A DNA stretch of 64,000 bases, taken from an uncultured Campylobacterales bacterium (GTDB taxonomy: Bacteria; Campylobacterota; Campylobacteria; Campylobacterales; Arcobacteraceae). The notes under the pieces were generated by a model. The model worked only from the letters and a program-made list of their open reading frames with translations. It was not told where the DNA came from and ran no database searches. This document shows positions 52,559-62,345 of the stretch, in pieces. The first letter of the stretch is position 1. The number at the start of each line of letters is the position of its first letter. Made by a program: the position numbers and the translations under genes. Location of the stretch: positions 1 through 64,000 of the forward strand of contig CANLWY010000008.1 in the NCBI GenBank assembly GCA_947494995.1, read 5' to 3'.

Positions 52559-54927
52559 TAAACTTCCTCCCAAAGAAGTGATAGTTTTACATTATAAATA
52601 TCTTTTCTTCTTAATTTTATATATGTCTCTTCAATTTCATAGTTAGAGATATTAAACTCTTCATTTATTTTTTCAACTTCAAGTTCAAGTTTTTCTTGAA
52701 GTGAGGCAATATCATTTGAAAGATCTTCTATTTCAGCTTCTACAAATTGAATATCTTTTCTCTCTTTAAGTGCCCTAGATGCTGTTTTAACTCCACTTGC
52801 AGCTTTTCCCATATTTGTTTTTGATAGAAGGGATTTTCCAAAAAAAGCACCTAGAATTGAAGAACCTATAGAGATAAGTGCATCAGTTGTTTTAGCACTT
52901 GCTTGGTCTTTCTCTTTTTCTAGTTTTGTATATAGTTTTTCTAGTTTTGTTTCTAATCTTTTTTCTTCTTTTTCATATCTTGTTTGTAGTTTTTCTACAT
53001 TTTCATCAATTGCTTCATTTAATCTATCTTGAATTCTAATTCTAAAATCAGTTAAAGATTCATCTTGTTTTGATGTTAGTTTTAGTTTTGTATTTTTGTA
53101 AAGTGTTAGTTTATTGTTTTGATAGATTCTATTTGTAAACTCTTTTTGAAGAAGTCTTAATTCTCTAGTATTTTGCATAAATGTTGGAATATTATAGTAC
53201 GAGCAGTTTCTTCTCTCTTTATTTGAAAAATTCTTTTCCTCAAGTTCTTCACAATCTTCCCAATTAATATCTGTGTCCGTTTCATCAAGGTAAATTTTAT
53301 TTATAATTTGTTTTTTAACATCTATATTTTTTGATGCACTAAAAAAATTTAATTCACAAGTAGTTAATAAATAAGCTTGCATTTGATATTCATCACTTTG
53401 TGAAAGATAATTAAATGACTCTTCTAAATCATTTGGTAAAATAGGCTTATTAGTATTATTACTTGATGGAGAATGCACTTTTTTAGAGGAGATTGATGTT
53501 TTTTGTGTAGGATTTAAAGCTCTTTGAATTTTTTCTTTCATTAGTTTTTTTATATCATCTTTTGAAATTGGGCCTTTTAAGTATGATAGAACCCATCTTG
53601 TTTTAAATACTTTTACAGCATCTTCATGGATATTTTTCATAATAAAGTTACGCTTACTTAAGTTTGATAGTAAATCCATTAACTCTTTTTTATCTAAGTT
53701 TGCATTTGCTCCTGTAGTAAGTCCATCTATTACTTTTTCTTTATCTTGTTTAGTTTGAAGACGTCCTATAAACCAAGTTCCAATATTTGCTAAACCTTTA
53801 TAATCTAAATCAACAGGGTTTTGAGTTGATAAAATAACTCCAATACCAAAAGACCTAGCTTGTTTTAAAAGTGTAAGCATAGGTTGTTTAGATGGTGGAT
53901 TTTTAGATGGTGGAAAATATCCAAATATTTCATCCATATATAGTAGGGCTTTTAGTGAAGAAGTTCCTTCTTGTCTCCTCATCCATGCTACCATTTGATT
54001 TAGTAGAAGTGAAACAAAGAACATTCTTTGTGAATCATTTAAGTGTGAGATTGAAAAAATTGATACTCTAGCTTTCCCATCTTCATCATAAAGCATATTT
54101 GATATATCTAAAGGTTCACCTTCAATCCAAGATTTAAAAGAAGGATTTGCAATAATAGTATTTAGTTTTAGTGCTAGTTTCAGTCTATCCTCTGAAGCAA
54201 AAAAAGTATCTAAGTCAAAAATACCAACTTTTTTGAAAGGAGGTGTTACAATTGAAGAGATTAATTCTTCTAGACTTAAGTCTTTTCCTTGAGAATAAAA
54301 ATTCATAAAAATAGAAGAGATTAAAATATGCTCTTTTGAAGAGGTATTATCTTTTATATCCACAAGAGAAAGTAAAGAAGATACTGTTGAACTTACAAGT
54401 TGATTTAAAATATCTGTATCTTCTAAAACTTTTTTACTAGGCGCTTTAAATGAAGAAAGAACTGATACCGGGACTCCTGCTGTACTTCCTGGAGTATAGA
54501 TTGTATAATCAGCACTATCTTTTAGTTTTTTTATCCTCTCTTTGTTTTGAAAATCACCAGTAATTCCATTTTCCCAAAGAGAGGCAGTTTTAGCTGCTAA
54601 TTCTGCTACACTCATGCCATTGTTTTGTGCATCTTGCTCTTCAATCCATGGTTCAAAATCTTGTTGTTTTAATTCTGGGAAAGTTAATAGAAGATTTCCC
54701 ATATCGCCTTTTGGATCAATTATTATTGAAGGAATATTATCAATAGCCGCTTCTTCAAGTAAAGAAATACCAAGTCCAGTTTTACCACTTCCTGTCATAC
54801 CAATAATAGCTGCATGTGTTGTAAGGTGTTTGTTTTTATAAACTAATGGAATAGATTCTTCATCATTGATTTTTTCTTTTCCTATGTAAAAAAGTTTTAG
54901 TTTTTCATAGTCAAATGTGCTACTCAT
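52558..54927 (-). CDS. HerA/VirB4-like ATPase with C-terminal coiled coil
   Basis: 789 residues. Walker A GMTGSGKTG (43-51), IIIDPKGDMGN, Walker B LLYMDEIFGYFPP and ILSTQNPVDLDYKG place it in the HerA-like RecA-fold ATPases. The C-terminal 250 residues are charged helices (NVEKLQTRYEKEEKRLETKLEKLYTKLEKEKD), broken by a short glycine-rich hydrophobic stretch (LISIGSSILGAFFG). HerA proteins often work with nucleases; none is adjacent. No N-terminal HAS-barrel signature was noticed. Function unknown. Confidence 0.83.
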   Translation of the reverse strand: MSSTFDYEKLKLFYIGKEKINDEESIPLVYKNKHLTTHAAIIGMTGSGKTGLGISLLEEAAIDNIPSIIIDPKGDMGNLLLTFPELKQQDFEPWIEEQDAQNNGMSVAELAAKTASLWENGITGDFQNKERIKKLKDSADYTIYTPGSTAGVPVSVLSSFKAPSKKVLEDTDILNQLVSSTVSSLLSLVDIKDNTSSKEHILISSIFMNFYSQGKDLSLEELISSIVTPPFKKVGIFDLDTFFASEDRLKLALKLNTIIANPSFKSWIEGEPLDISNMLYDEDGKARVSIFSISHLNDSQRMFFVSLLLNQMVAWMRRQEGTSSLKALLYMDEIFGYFPPSKNPPSKQPMLTLLKQARSFGIGVILSTQNPVDLDYKGLANIGTWFIGRLQTKQDKEKVIDGLTTGANANLDKKELMDLLSNLSKRNFIMKNIHEDAVKVFKTRWVLSYLKGPISKDDIKKLMKEKIQRALNPTQKTSISSKKVHSPSSNNTNKPILPNDLEESFNYLSQSDEYQMQAYLLTTCELNFFSASKNIDVKKQIINKIYLDETDTDINWEDCEELEEKNFSNKERRNCSYYNIPTFMQNTRELRLLQKEFTNRIYQNNKLTLYKNTKLKLTSKQDESLTDFRIRIQDRLNEAIDENVEKLQTRYEKEEKRLETKLEKLYTKLEKEKDQASAKTTDALISIGSSILGAFFGKSLLSKTNMGKAASGVKTASRALKERKDIQFVEAEIEDLSNDIASLQEKLELEVEKINEEFNISNYEIEETYIKLRRKDIYNVKLSLLWEEV

Positions 54928-54980
54928 AATAAGCCTTTGAATTTAAGTTTGAATGTAAGTTTTAAAAAAAGAATTATAGC

Positions 54981-55015
54981 AAAAAAGGGAATAGTTTAAA
55001 ACTAATCCCTTTTTT
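54981..55015 (-). terminator. Terminator of the DUF1508 gene
   Basis: AAAAAAGGGA..AGT pairs with ACT..TCCCTTTTTT across 54981-55015, one mismatch, and ends in a T run in the leftward direction. It lies just past the stop at 55025. Confidence 0.75.
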
Positions 55016-55024
55016 GTGAAAAAA

Positions 55025-55351
55025 TTAAGCGTTGTCTTCTACAGTTGCACCTGGAGCTTCTGCTTTTAACATGTCAATTGCTGCACTTCTATCGTCTTCT
55101 GATGCAAACATTGTACTTGTTCCAACAACTTGACCATTTGAAGCTTTTAAGTTGAAATAAAATTTACCATTTGAAGACTCTTTTAATTCATATCTTCCAT
55201 CTTCTTGGCTATTTTTCTTAACAGATTCAATACCATTTTTTGCACTTGCTTTTTGTGCATAGTTCTCACTTTTTACAATAGTTTTGTCTCCATCTACGAA
55301 TACAAAGCTAAATGGTTCTTTTGCGTCACTTTTTCTTAAAATTGCTGTCAT
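55025..55351 (-). CDS. DUF1508 (YegP family) protein
   Basis: 108 residues made of two related halves of about 50: FSFVFVDGDKTIVKSENYAQKASAKNGIESVKKN and FYFNLKASNGQVVGTSTMFASEDDRSAAIDMLK. Double DUF1508 repeats are the YegP layout. Function unknown, sometimes stress-induced. GGAGACA start signal. Confidence 0.92.
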   Translation of the reverse strand: MTAILRKSDAKEPFSFVFVDGDKTIVKSENYAQKASAKNGIESVKKNSQEDGRYELKESSNGKFYFNLKASNGQVVGTSTMFASEDDRSAAIDMLKAEAPGATVEDNA

Positions 55352-55376
55352 ATTTTGTCTCCTTGAATTAGATTAA

Positions 55377-55910
55377 TTATTTAAAAAACTTACTAGCTAT
55401 ACCAACTAAATCATCAACTACTGAACCGTCATTGTCTTGGTCAATAAAGTTTAATAAATTTGATGTAATATTATTTGTATCACTAGTATCCTGTGCACTT
55501 AAATTTGATGACTTATTAAGTGCTCCCATAATTAATGGTGCAACCATAGGCAACAAAGATGAAATTGATGAAGCATCTATTCCACTTTTTGCACTAAGTT
55601 CATTTGCTACGTCAGTTTCACTTTCATTTAATGAATTAAATAGTTGTCCTAACATATTGCCATTATCTAAATTATCAATTTCTGATGGATTAGCCCCAAT
55701 TGAGTCTAAATCAGTGTTTGAAATCATATTAATTAAATCTGACGAATCATTATCACTTGCAAGATTTTGTTTTGCACCATCTAATAATTTTGGGGCAAGT
55801 TCTTCTATAAGTGATTGAACACCTCCACTATCAATCCCAGATTTCTCTGAAATTGCTCCAAGAATTTGTTCATCTAAACTACCTGTTAAAATAGAATTTA
55901 AAATGTTCAT
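55377..55910 (-). CDS. DUF937 domain protein
   Basis: 177 residues, low in charge and rich in Asn, Ser, Asp and Leu. Two similar helical units are visible: ILGAISEKSGIDSGGVQSLIEELAPKLLDGAKQN and VANELSAKSGIDASSISSLLPMVAPLIMGALNKS, with a DNDGSVVDD tail. This is the DUF937 family. Function unknown. Start ATG 55910; 25 bases separate it from the DUF1508 gene. Confidence 0.87.
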   Translation of the reverse strand: MNILNSILTGSLDEQILGAISEKSGIDSGGVQSLIEELAPKLLDGAKQNLASDNDSSDLINMISNTDLDSIGANPSEIDNLDNGNMLGQLFNSLNESETDVANELSAKSGIDASSISSLLPMVAPLIMGALNKSSNLSAQDTSDTNNITSNLLNFIDQDNDGSVVDDLVGIASKFFK

Positions 55911-56021
55911 GCTATTCCTTAATTTAATAATTTACAATTTTATCGAATTTAGGATTAATTAATAATTTAGTGTCTTATCTATGCTTTTTTTATTGTAAAA
56001 TAGTTACAAAAGAGCAGAGAA

Positions 56022-57071
56022 TTAAGCTTCTTTGCTTGCTCTCTCTTTTCTTTTTGCTTTCATTTTATTAAGGGCTAACCTTCTCATATCAGCTGTTGTG
56101 TCAGATTCATCCATGATTTCAAGACCTAAAAGAGTTTCAATACAATCTTCTAGAGTAATGATTCCTTCAGTTTGGTCATAGTTATCAAGAACTACAAACA
56201 TATGTTCTTTTTTCTGAATAAATTTATTTAAAGCTTTACTCACTGGAATATTTTCATTTAATGCAAAAACTGGTTTCATAATTGATTCCATTGTTGCACT
56301 TTTATCTCGAACTGCTTGTTTGAATAGTTTTTTAGTTAGTACAACACCTACTATATTATCTATTGTTCCTTCATATACAGGAACTCTTGAAAATTTATAA
56401 GTTCTTTTGTCTTCTAATATATCTTTGATTGCAGTATTACTTTCTACTGCATACATAACTGAACGTGGAGTTAAAATATCTTTTATTTTTGTTTCATTTA
56501 ATGTTAAAGTATTTTCAATAATGTCTGACTCTAAATCTCCAATAACACCTTCTTCTTCACTTAATAGTGTTGTATGTATAAGCTCTTCTCTTGATAAGGA
56601 ATCTGAGTTTTCTTTACCTTTAATTTTTCTTGTTACAAATTGTGTAATAAGAATAATTGGAAAAGTAAAAAATACAAAAACTCTAATTATTCTTGCACTT
56701 GTAGGAGCAAGTTGCTTCCAATATACAGCTCCAATAGTTTTTGGAATAATTTCTGCAAAGAATAGTATTGCAAAAGTTAATGCTATAGATACAAACATTA
56801 CTAAAGTTTTATTACCATCAAATACATTTTGAGCTTGAACACCAATAGCTGTTGCACCTAGTGTATTTGCAATAGTATTTAAAATAAGAATTGACGCAAT
56901 TGATTTGTCAATATCTGTTTTTAGGTTTTTTAGAAGTTTACCTGTAGTAGGATTTTTTTGTTCAATAACAGATATATAAGTATAGTTTGTTGATAGAATA
57001 ACAGACTCTAAAACGGAACATAAAAACGATGTGCCTATAACTAAGATAAATAGAAATATTAGAAATTCCAT
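56022..57071 (-). CDS. CNNM/HlyC-CorC family membrane protein with CBS domains
   Basis: 349 residues. A DUF21/CNNM membrane domain (about 1-155; SVLESVILSTNYTYIS, LTFAILFFAEIIPKTIG) precedes two CBS domains (about 195-310; TPRSVMYAVESNT, FALNENIPVSKALNKFIQKKEHMFVVLD, GIITLEDCIETLLG). No C-terminal CorC domain is visible. Members are linked to Mg2+ or other cation export. GGAGATTAA start signal. Confidence 0.92.
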   Translation of the reverse strand: MEFLIFLFILVIGTSFLCSVLESVILSTNYTYISVIEQKNPTTGKLLKNLKTDIDKSIASILILNTIANTLGATAIGVQAQNVFDGNKTLVMFVSIALTFAILFFAEIIPKTIGAVYWKQLAPTSARIIRVFVFFTFPIILITQFVTRKIKGKENSDSLSREELIHTTLLSEEEGVIGDLESDIIENTLTLNETKIKDILTPRSVMYAVESNTAIKDILEDKRTYKFSRVPVYEGTIDNIVGVVLTKKLFKQAVRDKSATMESIMKPVFALNENIPVSKALNKFIQKKEHMFVVLDNYDQTEGIITLEDCIETLLGLEIMDESDTTADMRRLALNKMKAKRKERASKEA

Positions 57072-57188
57072 TTAATCTCCTTTTTTATTAAACTGCACCT
57101 CTGGGAACTATCTTCCAATAAATACTCCTTTATTTTTATAAAATTAAATGCATATAATAGCAAAAAATCTTATAAAAATACACTTTTT

Positions 57189-57218
57189 TTGACAAAAATT
57201 TAAAATTTTTTGTATAAT
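57189..57218 (+). promoter_or_regulatory. Sigma-70 type promoter of the 57249 gene
   Basis: TTGACA (57189-57194) and TATAAT (57213-57218) with an 18-bp spacer, the best consensus promoter seen in the window. A perfect AAAAGGAGG ribosome site follows, so the small protein is probably made at high level. Confidence 0.8.
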
Positions 57219-57248
57219 ATAGTAATAAAAAGTCAAAAGGAGGCTGTT

Positions 57249-57662
57249 ATGGAGTATGGACTAATATCAAATATCAATCAATATGCTGATAATAATGAAG
57301 TTCTAATTCAACAAGTACAACCTTCAAATGAGATTGTAAAGCTTTCTAATGGTGATGAAGCTAGGAAGATTGCTAGAGACAACTTTTTAAAAGGAGTTGA
57401 GGAATCTGACAAGGTAAATAAAACTTCAGATGCTAAAGAAACAGCAGAAGCAAAAGAGGTAACACCTCAAGAAGTAGCGCAATATCAAGAAGTTGAGTTG
57501 ACAAATTTAAACTTTGGTTATAATAATTCATCAAAAGATTTTTATGTAAAAGCTGTAAGAGGTGAGGCTGAAAGTCAATTTCCTACAGATGAAATGATGA
57601 GATTAAAAGCCTATTTTTTAGCAGAAGCTAAAGCAGAAAGAGCGGCTGAACTTAACAATTAA
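57249..57662 (+). CDS. Small hydrophilic protein of unknown function
   Basis: 137 residues from ATG 57249, which follows AAAAGGAGG; an in-frame ATG at 57210 lies inside the promoter. No signal peptide or membrane segment. The mid part is Glu/Ala/Lys-rich (TSDAKETAEAKEVTPQEVAQYQEVE) and the end is helical (FLAEAKAERAAELNN). No family is recognised. The style resembles the protein at 48708. Strong promoter and ribosome site. Confidence 0.75.
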   Translation: MEYGLISNINQYADNNEVLIQQVQPSNEIVKLSNGDEARKIARDNFLKGVEESDKVNKTSDAKETAEAKEVTPQEVAQYQEVELTNLNFGYNNSSKDFYVKAVRGEAESQFPTDEMMRLKAYFLAEAKAERAAELNN

Positions 57663-59029
57663 TTTGTTGATAAAACAACTTGATTACGGCCGTTTTCTTT
57701 AGCTTTATATAAAGCTTTATCTGCATTTGCAAGTATATCTTTTAGAATTAAATCATTTTTAGCAACACTAATTCCAAATGAGGCGGTTACTTTACGCACT
57801 TTAAAATCTTTATTTTCTATTAACTCTTTTAATCTTAGTGCTAATTTTTGAGCCTCTTGCATAGAAGTGTTTCTACAAATGATGAGGAACTCTTCTCCTC
57901 CCCATCTTCCAATAATATCATTTGCATTTACGTTATATTTTAATATTTCAGCAATTTCAATTAGTATTTCATCTCCAATAAGATGTCCAAAATCATCATT
58001 TATTGATTTGAAATGATCGATATCCATTAAGATAATTGAAAACTTTTTATTTTTTTGTTCATTTAAAATTTTATCTATTTTTCTTCTGTTTTTAAGTCCT
58101 GTAAGGGCATCTGTATTTGATAAAAACTCAAGTTGTTCTTTATGTATTGCATGATTTCTTTGTCTATAAAGATAAAAAGCAAAAATTGCAAATGCAATTA
58201 TAATTAGATTAATCAATAGGTCTTTGTCAATATATCTTTTGTCAAATTTTACTGTTAGCCATTCTCTTATAATAGTATTTTTATCTTCAGGGGTAAGCAA
58301 TGCAATATGTCTATTAATGATTTGTATTAGTTCTGGATAGTCTTCTCTAGCCATAAATGAAATCTCAATATTCTCTTTACTTGTTCCTGCAATTTTAAGG
58401 TTTGAGTACCCATTTTCTGAAATTAGATGTGCAATAACAGGTAGAACATCTACAACTGCATCAACTTCTCCGGCACTTAAAAGTTTTAATGCTTCATGTG
58501 TATTTTTTACTTGTACAAAGTTTATATTTGGATAGTTTTTGCTCATTATTAAGTAAGAACTATAGTTTTCTCCTACCGCAACTTTTTGTCCTTCTAAAAA
58601 AGAGCCATCGGGAATAAATCTTTTATCAAAAAGAGTTGCAAATGCAATTGGAAAAGAGATATATGGCATTGAAAAGAGGGCATAATCTTTTTTATTTTTA
58701 TCAAATGTTGTTCCAAGTGTAATATCTGCTTTTTTTGTTTTAATCTTATCTAATACGTCATTCCAATCTCTTGCAATAGTTGTATTTGTATTTAAATTTG
58801 CTCTTTTTTTGATTAACTTCCAAAAATCAACTGCAATACCAGATAGCTTTTCTTCATCATTTGACATATTAATTGGTGCCCAGGTATTTGATGTTATTAC
58901 ATTGATTTTTGTATTTTTTATAAATTGGGACTCTTCAGTTGAGAGTTTGATATAATTATTTTGAATAAGCACATCTTTTGCAAACAGAGTATTGATTATT
59001 AATAATAGATAGACAGATTTTTTCAACAA
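57659..59029 (-). CDS. Diguanylate cyclase with periplasmic substrate-binding sensor
   Basis: 456 residues. Signal sequence to about residue 17, an SBP_bac_3-like domain (about 30-265; VDAVVDVLPVIAHL), one transmembrane helix (about 270-288), then GGDEF domain (about 300-455) with active site GRWGGEEFLII. The E in the second position (GGEEF) is a normal active form. It makes c-di-GMP in response to a periplasmic ligand. TTG start with AAGG upstream. Confidence 0.94.
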   Translation of the reverse strand: MLKKSVYLLLIINTLFAKDVLIQNNYIKLSTEESQFIKNTKINVITSNTWAPINMSNDEEKLSGIAVDFWKLIKKRANLNTNTTIARDWNDVLDKIKTKKADITLGTTFDKNKKDYALFSMPYISFPIAFATLFDKRFIPDGSFLEGQKVAVGENYSSYLIMSKNYPNINFVQVKNTHEALKLLSAGEVDAVVDVLPVIAHLISENGYSNLKIAGTSKENIEISFMAREDYPELIQIINRHIALLTPEDKNTIIREWLTVKFDKRYIDKDLLINLIIIAFAIFAFYLYRQRNHAIHKEQLEFLSNTDALTGLKNRRKIDKILNEQKNKKFSIILMDIDHFKSINDDFGHLIGDEILIEIAEILKYNVNANDIIGRWGGEEFLIICRNTSMQEAQKLALRLKELIENKDFKVRKVTASFGISVAKNDLILKDILANADKALYKAKENGRNQVVLSTN

Positions 59030-59075
59030 AGCTTTCCTTAATGATTTCCATTTATTAATATTAGCTAAAAGTAAC

Positions 59076-59423
59076 TTATTTTATTACAACTTTCTTATTG
59101 ATTTCTATTAGTAAGTCTTTTGCTTTATGAAAACTTTTAATATCTTCAAGTTCAACTTTATCTAAAAGAGGTTTATATTTCTCAAAAACTAACCAGACTT
59201 TTTTGTATCCTTCTGGTCTGTTTTTTATGTAAAAAAGGGCTAAAGCTGTTGCTCCATTTATTAATCCTTGCAGGGCTTTTGCTTTCTCTTTTTCACCTTT
59301 TTTCTTGTAGTTTTTCCAATCATCTTCTAATAGTTCATGTGCTTCAATAAATAAGTTTTGCTCTAAAGCAAATATAAATCTTTTTATAGCAGTAGATTGT
59401 GTAAAAATTGTTTTATCATACAT
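59076..59423 (-). CDS. DUF309 family protein
   Basis: 115 residues, all-helical. The family signature is FIEAHELLEDDWKNY followed by KALQGLINGATALALFYIKNR. Function unknown. Its start shares one base with the uvrA stop (TAATG), so it is translated with uvrA. Confidence 0.88.
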   Translation of the reverse strand: MYDKTIFTQSTAIKRFIFALEQNLFIEAHELLEDDWKNYKKKGEKEKAKALQGLINGATALALFYIKNRPEGYKKVWLVFEKYKPLLDKVELEDIKSFHKAKDLLIEINKKVVIK

Positions 59424-62233
59424 TAATTTATTTCTTTATCTAAATAATATCCTGTGTATGAACCTGTTTTTTTATGGTTTTGTGCTAACTCTTCAGGTGT
59501 TCCTTGTGCTACTAGCTGTCCACCTTTACTTCCACCTTCTGGTCCCATATCTATCACCCAGTCTGAGTTTTTAACAATATCAAGGTTATGCTCAATTACA
59601 AGAACAGAGTTTCCGACTTCAACTAAATGGTGTAAAACTTTTGTTAATCTATCTACATCAGCAAAGTGAAGACCAGTTGTTGGTTCATCTAATATATATA
59701 GTGTATTACCTGTGTCTTTTTTAGAAAGTTCTTTTGATAGTTTAATTCTTTGAGCTTCACCACCTGAAAGTGTAACGGCATTTTGTCCTAAAGTAATATA
59801 TCCAAGACCTACATCACAAAGTGTTTGTAATTTTGCATGAATTTTTGGAACTTTTTTGAAAAAATCTAAAGCTTCATCAACACTCATATTTAATACATCA
59901 GAAATATTTTTACCTTTATATAAAATTTCTAGGGTTTGGGCATTATATCTATGACCTTGACAATCATCACATTTAACCATGATATCTGGTAAGAAATGCA
60001 TTTCAATTTTTATTTCACCTTCTCCTTGACATTTTTCACATCTTCCACCTTTTACATTAAAAGAGAATCTTCCAATTTTATATCCTCTAATTTCAGACTC
60101 TTTTGTTTTTGCAAAAAGTGCTCTTATCTCATCCATTAGTCCTGTATAAGTTGCAGGGTTTGATCTTGGGGTTCTTCCAATTGGTGATTGATCAAGATAG
60201 ATTACTTTATCAAGTTTTTCTAAACCTTCTATCTCTACACCATCAACTTTTTTAACTTTTCTTGCGTGGTTTAAAAGCTCCTTTGCAACAGGAAGTAGAG
60301 TTTGTAGTATTAAAGAAGATTTACCACTTCCAGAAACCCCTGTGATAGAACATAGATTTTTTAGTGGAATTTTTACATCTAAGTTTTTAATATTATTGAT
60401 ATTTACATTTTTTATTTCAATAAACTCTTTTTGAGGTCTATTATGTAGATAATCAATTTTTTTAGTACCATTTAGATATTGTGCAGTTAATGTTTTTGCT
60501 TTGTTCATCTGTTTTAAAGAACCAGCAAATACAATTTCTCCTCCATATTTACCTGCATTTGGACCAATATCAACTATAAAGTCTGCTGCTTCTATAGTCT
60601 CTTTATCATGCTCTACTACAATTACAGAGTTTCCTTTTTCTTGTAGTGCTTTTAATGTTTTAATAAGTTTACTTGTATCTCTTTCATGGAGTCCAATTGA
60701 TGGTTCATCAAGTACATACATAACACCTGTAAGACCAGAACCAATTTGTGAAGCAACTCTAATTCTTTGTGCTTCTCCACCTGAAATTGTTCTAGCATCT
60801 CTACCTAAGGTTATATATCCAAGACCTACATCATTTAAAAAGAAGATTCTCTCTTTAATCTCTTTTAAAATTGGAATAGAAATCATTCTATTTTGTTCAC
60901 TTAGATACTCAAAGTTTTTTTCATCTTGAAAGAAAGCATGAGCCTCTTCAATAGGTTTATTTATAATATCTGAGATAGTTCTATTTGCTACAAATACAGA
61001 TTGTGACGAAGGCTTAAGTCTATTTCCTCCACAGTCTGAACATACTTTTTCAGTCATATAATCAGCCATATCTTTTTCATCTTTTATCATATCATAGGCT
61101 ATTTTTACAATACCATCCCATTTACGTGTTAGTTTATGTCTTTTCCAAGTAAATTTTGCTTCTTCGACACCACCATGTAAAATAGATTTTTGTTGATGTT
61201 CTGGCAACTCTTTAAAAGGAATTGAAATATCAATACCCGCTCCTTCACAATAAGCCATAAGCATTTTGAAATAATACCCTTTGTTAAATCCATAGATAAC
61301 TTTTATTGCACCTTCTTCAAGGGGTAATTCATCGTTTACAACTTTTTTCATATCAAGAGCATATCTAATTCCAAGTCCATCACAAGAAGAACAAGCTCCT
61401 TTGGGTGAGTTAAAAGAGAATGATAAAGGCTCTAGTGGTTCAAAAGAAATCTTACAATCAAAACAAGCCATATGTTCAGAGTAATGAATATGCTTTTCAG
61501 TTCCAACATCTTCATGATTCATAACTTCAACTTCAAGTTCTCCAAAAGACTCTTTCAATCCTTTTTCAACATCTTGTGCAATTCTATCTTTATTCTCTTC
61601 TTTTACTACAACTCTATCAATAACAACTTTGATAGTATGCATTTGCGTTTTAGCTAGTTCGATATCTTCATCAAGTCTAACCATAACACCATCAATCATA
61701 GCTCTTACATAACCTTTATTTCTTAGACTTTCAAGCAAGTCTGCAAAAGTTCCTTTTTTTCTGTTTACAAGAGGTGCTAATATTACAATTTTTGAATTAT
61801 CAGGAAGTTTTAGAACTTGGTCAATTACATCAGAAGCTGACATTTGTGAGATTGGTTCTCCACATTTATGACAGTGTTGTTTCCCAACTCTTGCAAATAA
61901 AAGTCTAAAGTAATCATATACCTCAGTAATAGTTCCAACTGTAGATCTAGGGTTTTTAGAAGTTGTTTTTTGATCAATTGCAATAGCAGGAGTTAGACCT
62001 TCAATTCTTTCAACATCAGGCTTTCCTACTTTATCTAAAAACTGTCTTGCATATGCAGATAGGGATTCGATATATCTTCTTTGACCTTCTGCATAAAGTG
62101 TGTCAAAAGCAAGTGTTGATTTACCTGAACCAGATAGTCCTGTAAATACAACAAGTTTGTTTTTTGGTATCTCTAAATTAATATTCTTTAAGTTGTTTTC
62201 TTTTGCATTAAATATCTTGATTTTGTCTTGCAT
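59423..62233 (-). CDS. uvrA: Excinuclease ABC subunit A
   Basis: 936 residues, full length. Two ABC modules with Walker A GLSGSGKST and GVSGSGKSS, ABC signatures TISGGEAQRI and TLSGGEAQRI, and zinc-binding cysteine pairs (CHKCGEP, CFDCKISF, CSSCDGLG, CEKCQGEGE, CDDCQGH). It recognises DNA lesions in nucleotide excision repair. ATG at 62233. Confidence 0.98.
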   Translation of the reverse strand: MQDKIKIFNAKENNLKNINLEIPKNKLVVFTGLSGSGKSTLAFDTLYAEGQRRYIESLSAYARQFLDKVGKPDVERIEGLTPAIAIDQKTTSKNPRSTVGTITEVYDYFRLLFARVGKQHCHKCGEPISQMSASDVIDQVLKLPDNSKIVILAPLVNRKKGTFADLLESLRNKGYVRAMIDGVMVRLDEDIELAKTQMHTIKVVIDRVVVKEENKDRIAQDVEKGLKESFGELEVEVMNHEDVGTEKHIHYSEHMACFDCKISFEPLEPLSFSFNSPKGACSSCDGLGIRYALDMKKVVNDELPLEEGAIKVIYGFNKGYYFKMLMAYCEGAGIDISIPFKELPEHQQKSILHGGVEEAKFTWKRHKLTRKWDGIVKIAYDMIKDEKDMADYMTEKVCSDCGGNRLKPSSQSVFVANRTISDIINKPIEEAHAFFQDEKNFEYLSEQNRMISIPILKEIKERIFFLNDVGLGYITLGRDARTISGGEAQRIRVASQIGSGLTGVMYVLDEPSIGLHERDTSKLIKTLKALQEKGNSVIVVEHDKETIEAADFIVDIGPNAGKYGGEIVFAGSLKQMNKAKTLTAQYLNGTKKIDYLHNRPQKEFIEIKNVNINNIKNLDVKIPLKNLCSITGVSGSGKSSLILQTLLPVAKELLNHARKVKKVDGVEIEGLEKLDKVIYLDQSPIGRTPRSNPATYTGLMDEIRALFAKTKESEIRGYKIGRFSFNVKGGRCEKCQGEGEIKIEMHFLPDIMVKCDDCQGHRYNAQTLEILYKGKNISDVLNMSVDEALDFFKKVPKIHAKLQTLCDVGLGYITLGQNAVTLSGGEAQRIKLSKELSKKDTGNTLYILDEPTTGLHFADVDRLTKVLHHLVEVGNSVLVIEHNLDIVKNSDWVIDMGPEGGSKGGQLVAQGTPEELAQNHKKTGSYTGYYLDKEIN

Positions 62234-62345
62234 TGTAATATAGCCTTTAAAATTTTGAAGCGGATATTATAACATAATATACTATTAAAGACAGAAGTAT
62301 TTTATATAAAACATGATTGATGTAAAAAAGAGTAATTTTTAAGTT

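Noticed and set aside
56407-56832. 141-codon open frame antisense to the CNNM gene
   Set aside because: Mirror of CBS and membrane-domain codons; no ribosome site.
60501-60929. 142-codon open frame antisense to uvrA
   Set aside because: Opposite strand of the conserved ABC module; no supporting signal.
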